Below, piece by piece: positions 61,901 to 64,000 of a stretch of DNA of 64,000 nucleotides. The translations under genes and the position numbers were made by a program. Below the pieces are notes generated by a model. It ran no database searches, was not told where the DNA came from, and saw only the letters and a program-made list of their open reading frames with translations. The stretch's first letter is position 1. The number at the start of each line of letters is the position of its first letter. Source of the DNA: UBA2784 sp964494625 (lineage in GTDB: Bacteria > Pseudomonadota > Alphaproteobacteria > Micropepsales > Micropepsaceae); the NCBI GenBank assembly GCA_964494625.1, contig CAZBRT010000001.1, positions 558,001-622,000 on the forward strand. Direction: 5' to 3'.

Positions 61901-63871
61901 GGCGCATGGGAGGCCGTCAAGCGCCATTTCCGCGAAATGGGCCGCAACATCCAGCGTGAGCCCTTCTCGGTTGTGGGCGTCGGTGACATGTCGGGCGACG
62001 TCTTCGGCAACGGGATGCTGCTCTCACCCCATATCCGGCTTGTGGCGGCGATGGATCACCGCGACATCTTCATCGACCCTGATCCGGATTGCGCCGCATC
62101 GTTCGCGGAGCGCGAGCGTCTGTTCAACCTGCCGCGTTCGAGCTGGGCAGACTACGACAAGTCAAAGATTTCTGCGGGCGGGGGCGTCTTTTCGCGCGCG
62201 CTGAAATCCATCCCCCTTTCGCCGCCGATGCAGCAATTGACAGGCATCGCACGCGCGAGTGCGACACCGAACGAAGTCATCTCGGCGCTTCTGGCAGCAG
62301 ATGTTGACCTTCTCTGGTTTGGCGGCATCGGCACTTTCATCAAGGCAACACACCAGAGCCATGCCCAGGCTGGTGATCGTGCCACTGATGCCGTGCGTAT
62401 CGATGCGGCGCAGGTTCGAGCCAAAGTGATCGGCGAGGGCGCCAATCTTGGCCTCACGCAGGCTGCGCGCGTTGAGTTTGCGCGGGCGGGTGGTCGCATC
62501 AACACTGACGCCATCGACAATTCGGCGGGCGTTGACACCTCCGACCACGAAGTGAACCTCAAAATCCTTTTTGCCGCGGCGCTCGCCGAAGGCCGCATGG
62601 ATGTGGCGGCCCGCGACGTCCTTCTGGCCGGCATGACAGATGAAGTGGCTGGCCTCGTGCTCTGCGACAATTACGAGCAGACGCTTGCGCTTTCGATCGC
62701 CGAATCGCATGGCGTGCATGATCTTGAAGATTATTCGCGCTTCATGCGCTGGCTGGAGGCACAAGGCCGTCTCGATCGCACGGTCGAAGGCCTGCCGGAT
62801 GAGACGGCGATGCGGCAATTGCAGCAGGCGGGCCAGGGCCTGACGCGGCCGGAGCTCGCGGTCCTCATGGCCTATGCCAAGATCGCGCTCAATGAGGCGC
62901 TGCTTGCAAGCCCGGTTCCCGATGATCCAGGCTTTGACGAGACGCTGCAGGCTTATTTCCCGGCAGCCGTGCGCAAGGCGTTCCCCGATCTTGTGCGCCA
63001 GCACCGGCTGAAGCGCGAGATCGTGGCAACTGTTCTCTCCAACGCATCGGTCAACCGCTCGGGTCCGGCACTGATCTTCCGCATGATGGAGGCATCGGGT
63101 GCGGATGCGCCGTCGGTCGCGCGCGCGATTGCGATCGTGACCGGCGCGTTCGGGCTCGACCGGCTCTATGACCGCATCAATGGGCTGGACGGACAGATCG
63201 ATGCGCGCGTGCAGATTTCGATGCATGCGGATGCGATCCGGCTGTTGCGGCGCCAGACATTGTGGGTCCTGCGCAATATTGCGCCCGATGCCGACCTTGC
63301 CGCAACGATTTCCGCCTACCGCTCGGGGCTTGATACTTTCCGCGGCACATTCTCGACCCTGGTGACGCCGGTCGAAGCGCAAAGCATCGAAAGCCGCATC
63401 GGTGAATTGGTGGCGGCAGGCGCGGCACTTGACCTTGCCGAAGACATTGCCGTGCTGCAGCCCTTGGCGGGCATGACCGAGATCGTGCAGCTTGCGGCCC
63501 AGTCGCAGGTTGCGCTTGATGCGGTGGGTGGCGCCTTCTTTGCCGCGGGTGCGGCAACTGGCATCGACCGGTTGCGGGCGGCGGCTTTGGCCATTGCGCC
63601 ACGCGGTCATTGGGAACAATTGGCGCTGGAGCGCCTGACGGATGATCTCTATGGCATCCAGCGGGCGGTTGCCGCGCGTGCCCTTGGCCTTGTGGCAGAG
63701 GCGCCCGTTGATCGCCGCGCCGGTGCGGATGCGGTGATGCGCTTTGTCGATGGCGCGGGTGCCGCTATCGGCCGCGCGCAGACGCTGATCGGCGAACTGG
63801 AAAAGGACGGTGCGCTTTCAACGCCCAAACTTGCGCTCGCGGCAGCGCAATTGCGCGATCTGGCGGGGTAG
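58991..63871 (+). CDS. gdhB: NAD-specific glutamate dehydrogenase, large (180-kDa) type
   Basis: 1626 residues from the ATG at 58991; an upstream in-frame ATG at 58925 adds 22 poorly supported residues. The large N-terminal regulatory region with ACT-like modules precedes the catalytic core, recognised from GKVARGGIRWSDRREDFRTE and VIVPVGAKGGFYPKQ (catalytic Lys region), then VGDMSGDVFGNGML for NAD binding and IGEGANLGLTQAARVEFA. It oxidises glutamate to 2-oxoglutarate and ammonium, a catabolic enzyme that fits the peptide-use locus beside it. Confidence 0.95.
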   Translation: MNDPSPVTTGTRPDQHDASRITEIAQMAAQGAGPLAAQIHAFVTRFFTFAAPEDLAAFDTRTLAGMALHAFEMTARRTPGQRKLECFVPDPARHGFGVNGAVLISVNDDRPFLYDSVLAELNAHGFTVSAVFHPIFGVVRDGDGTRTRIANAGEGAPRESVIFVVIARENSEQRLEAARNGVSKVLEDVAAATRDWRLMLERLESAIEDLNNLPPPIAQEELDESIAFLRWLSENHFTFLGCRDYVFDAQGGRHTPIAESGLGLLADPEARVVRRGTDRDTLTAEVRGYLTESNPIIITKANVRSTVHRRVHQDYIGIKRFDASGRLLGERRFVGLFTSAAYYRLPRDIPLLRRKTARVIERAGFPHASHDGKALINVLETFPRDELFQISDDELYVTSLGIMHLMERPRTKTFLRFDRFDRFVSALTFLPRERFSAHVADKIGAILSTRFDGRVVIETPHFPDAPVARIHHIIRRNEGERPTVDDAALQEEIGRAARNWSDDLEDALAEIHAPGRVRSLHDRFHAVFPAGYMETVSAAEAAHDIGILSAITDDASASGPLRFHAYRLPHDDVHTVRVKIFCVNAPAEISAVMPIFDNLGLTVTAEASHTLRHVHGFSGSLTLHAYEARMKAPRALDMDESGPLIEAAFAAAMRGAIENDGFNHLVLAAGLSHRQVEIIRAIARFLRQAGIAFSQPYMEEALTKNADIAREIMKLFEVRFDPRSGASLETRAKNAEAIVRRIEAALADVKSLDDDRILRRFTNAVEAMLRTNAFQTGPDGSLRPALVFKFSSAKLDELPAPRPMAEMFVYCPRVEGIHLRFGKVARGGIRWSDRREDFRTEVLGLVKAQQVKNAVIVPVGAKGGFYPKQLPQNAPREAVQAEGTAAYRIYIDALLDVTDTLGADTVVPPPGVVRHDGDDPYLVVAADKGTATFSDTANGIAVERGFWLGDAFASGGSAGYDHKKMGITARGAWEAVKRHFREMGRNIQREPFSVVGVGDMSGDVFGNGMLLSPHIRLVAAMDHRDIFIDPDPDCAASFAERERLFNLPRSSWADYDKSKISAGGGVFSRALKSIPLSPPMQQLTGIARASATPNEVISALLAADVDLLWFGGIGTFIKATHQSHAQAGDRATDAVRIDAAQVRAKVIGEGANLGLTQAARVEFARAGGRINTDAIDNSAGVDTSDHEVNLKILFAAALAEGRMDVAARDVLLAGMTDEVAGLVLCDNYEQTLALSIAESHGVHDLEDYSRFMRWLEAQGRLDRTVEGLPDETAMRQLQQAGQGLTRPELAVLMAYAKIALNEALLASPVPDDPGFDETLQAYFPAAVRKAFPDLVRQHRLKREIVATVLSNASVNRSGPALIFRMMEASGADAPSVARAIAIVTGAFGLDRLYDRINGLDGQIDARVQISMHADAIRLLRRQTLWVLRNIAPDADLAATISAYRSGLDTFRGTFSTLVTPVEAQSIESRIGELVAAGAALDLAEDIAVLQPLAGMTEIVQLAAQSQVALDAVGGAFFAAGAATGIDRLRAAALAIAPRGHWEQLALERLTDDLYGIQRAVAARALGLVAEAPVDRRAGADAVMRFVDGAGAAIGRAQTLIGELEKDGALSTPKLALAAAQLRDLAG

Positions 63872-63885
63872 GGTCATGCTTTCCG

Positions 63886-63991
63886 CTCTCCCCGCGATAC
63901 CGGCGGGGAGAGCAGAGATTTGCGTCTTCGCAAATCTCGTGAGGGGGCGTTGAAGCGGCAATGTCTTTAACAGGCCCCTCACCCGCTCGCA
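63886..63991. repeat. Compound palindromic element downstream of glutamate dehydrogenase
   Basis: Three paired blocks lie in series: CTCTCCCCGC/GCGGGGAGAG (63886-63912), GAGATTTGCG/CGCAAATCTC (63915-63938), and GTGAGGGGGC/GGCCCCTCAC (63939-63982). No gene is seen in 63872-64000. The CTCTCCCC and CCCCTCACCC blocks also occur in the element at 28986-29038, so they appear to be one dispersed family; the first stem may also end the gdh transcript. Confidence 0.75.
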
Positions 63992-64000
63992 ATCGCTCGC

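Noticed and set aside
62162..63619. 485-codon antisense frame in glutamate dehydrogenase
   Set aside because: Shadow of a conserved gene; composition is basic and low in hydrophobic structure.

Overview
The window is GC-rich, densely coded chromosomal DNA from an alphaproteobacterium. Lineage markers are the mitofilin-like/HemY pair, a WCGPC CnoX-type thioredoxin next to a Lon-N protein, Trm112 and DUF971, a glnK-amtB pair, and a 1.6-kresidue NAD-glutamate dehydrogenase. The genus cannot be fixed by reading alone; a Hyphomicrobiales/Parvibaculum-like organism would fit. There is no phage, integrase, transposase, rRNA or CRISPR array.

Layout. 1-5.0 kb: the 3' part of a mitofilin-like gene, HemY, an alpha/beta hydrolase and a secreted GEEHG-motif protein. 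5.25-15.9 kb: tRNA-Thr(CGU), a 55-codon remnant of a vanadium haloperoxidase-type gene, then a copper/silver block (small Cys/His-rich secreted protein, CusB, CusA, CueR, CopA-type ATPase, methyltransferase) ending at a complete haloperoxidase-type gene. The block is thus bracketed by two directly oriented copies of the same gene end and looks acquired. 15.9-22.1 kb: Zur-like repressor, then the envelope trio DUF1302 - DUF1329 - YCF48-like. 22.3-24.6 kb: tandem paralogous di-iron proteins behind a perfect FNR-type box. 24.7-28.9 kb: VOC protein and an acyl-CoA catabolic operon that contains an AlkB dioxygenase. 29.1-31.2 kb: amtB and glnK. 31.4-33.9 kb: UbiH-family monooxygenase, a secreted Fn3/PAN-like protein and a small membrane protein. 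33.9-36.1 kb: Trm112/DUF971/Lon-N/CnoX housekeeping cluster. 36.3 kb: a DUF3298-LprI secreted protein.

37.4-39.5 kb: tRNA-Gly(GCC), an aromatic-ring monooxygenase with divergent MarR regulator, and a decayed second tRNA-Gly whose flanks are also duplicated. 39.5-43.0 kb: a methyltransferase and a BigR-type sulfide detoxification module (sensor, rhodanese-DUF2892, TauE exporter, divergent persulfide dioxygenase). 43.0-45.7 kb: aldo/keto reductase, radical SAM/SPASM protein and a divergent AhpD-like protein. 45.8-49.3 kb: three overlapping glycan genes (WsaF-like transferase, flippase, StrF-like transferase). 49.3-51.4 kb: Tat-exported PhoX. 51.2-58.2 kb: a peptide-use locus (S9 peptidase, peptide-binding protein, membrane-anchored M3 peptidase, prolyl-aminopeptidase-like hydrolase). 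58.2-63.9 kb: DEDDh exonuclease and the large glutamate dehydrogenase. Palindromic intergenic repeats lie near 28.9, 33.4 and 63.9 kb.

Start codons were moved inward wherever a ribosome-binding site, signal peptide or family length supported it. All family assignments come from motifs and remembered family architecture, not from a search.
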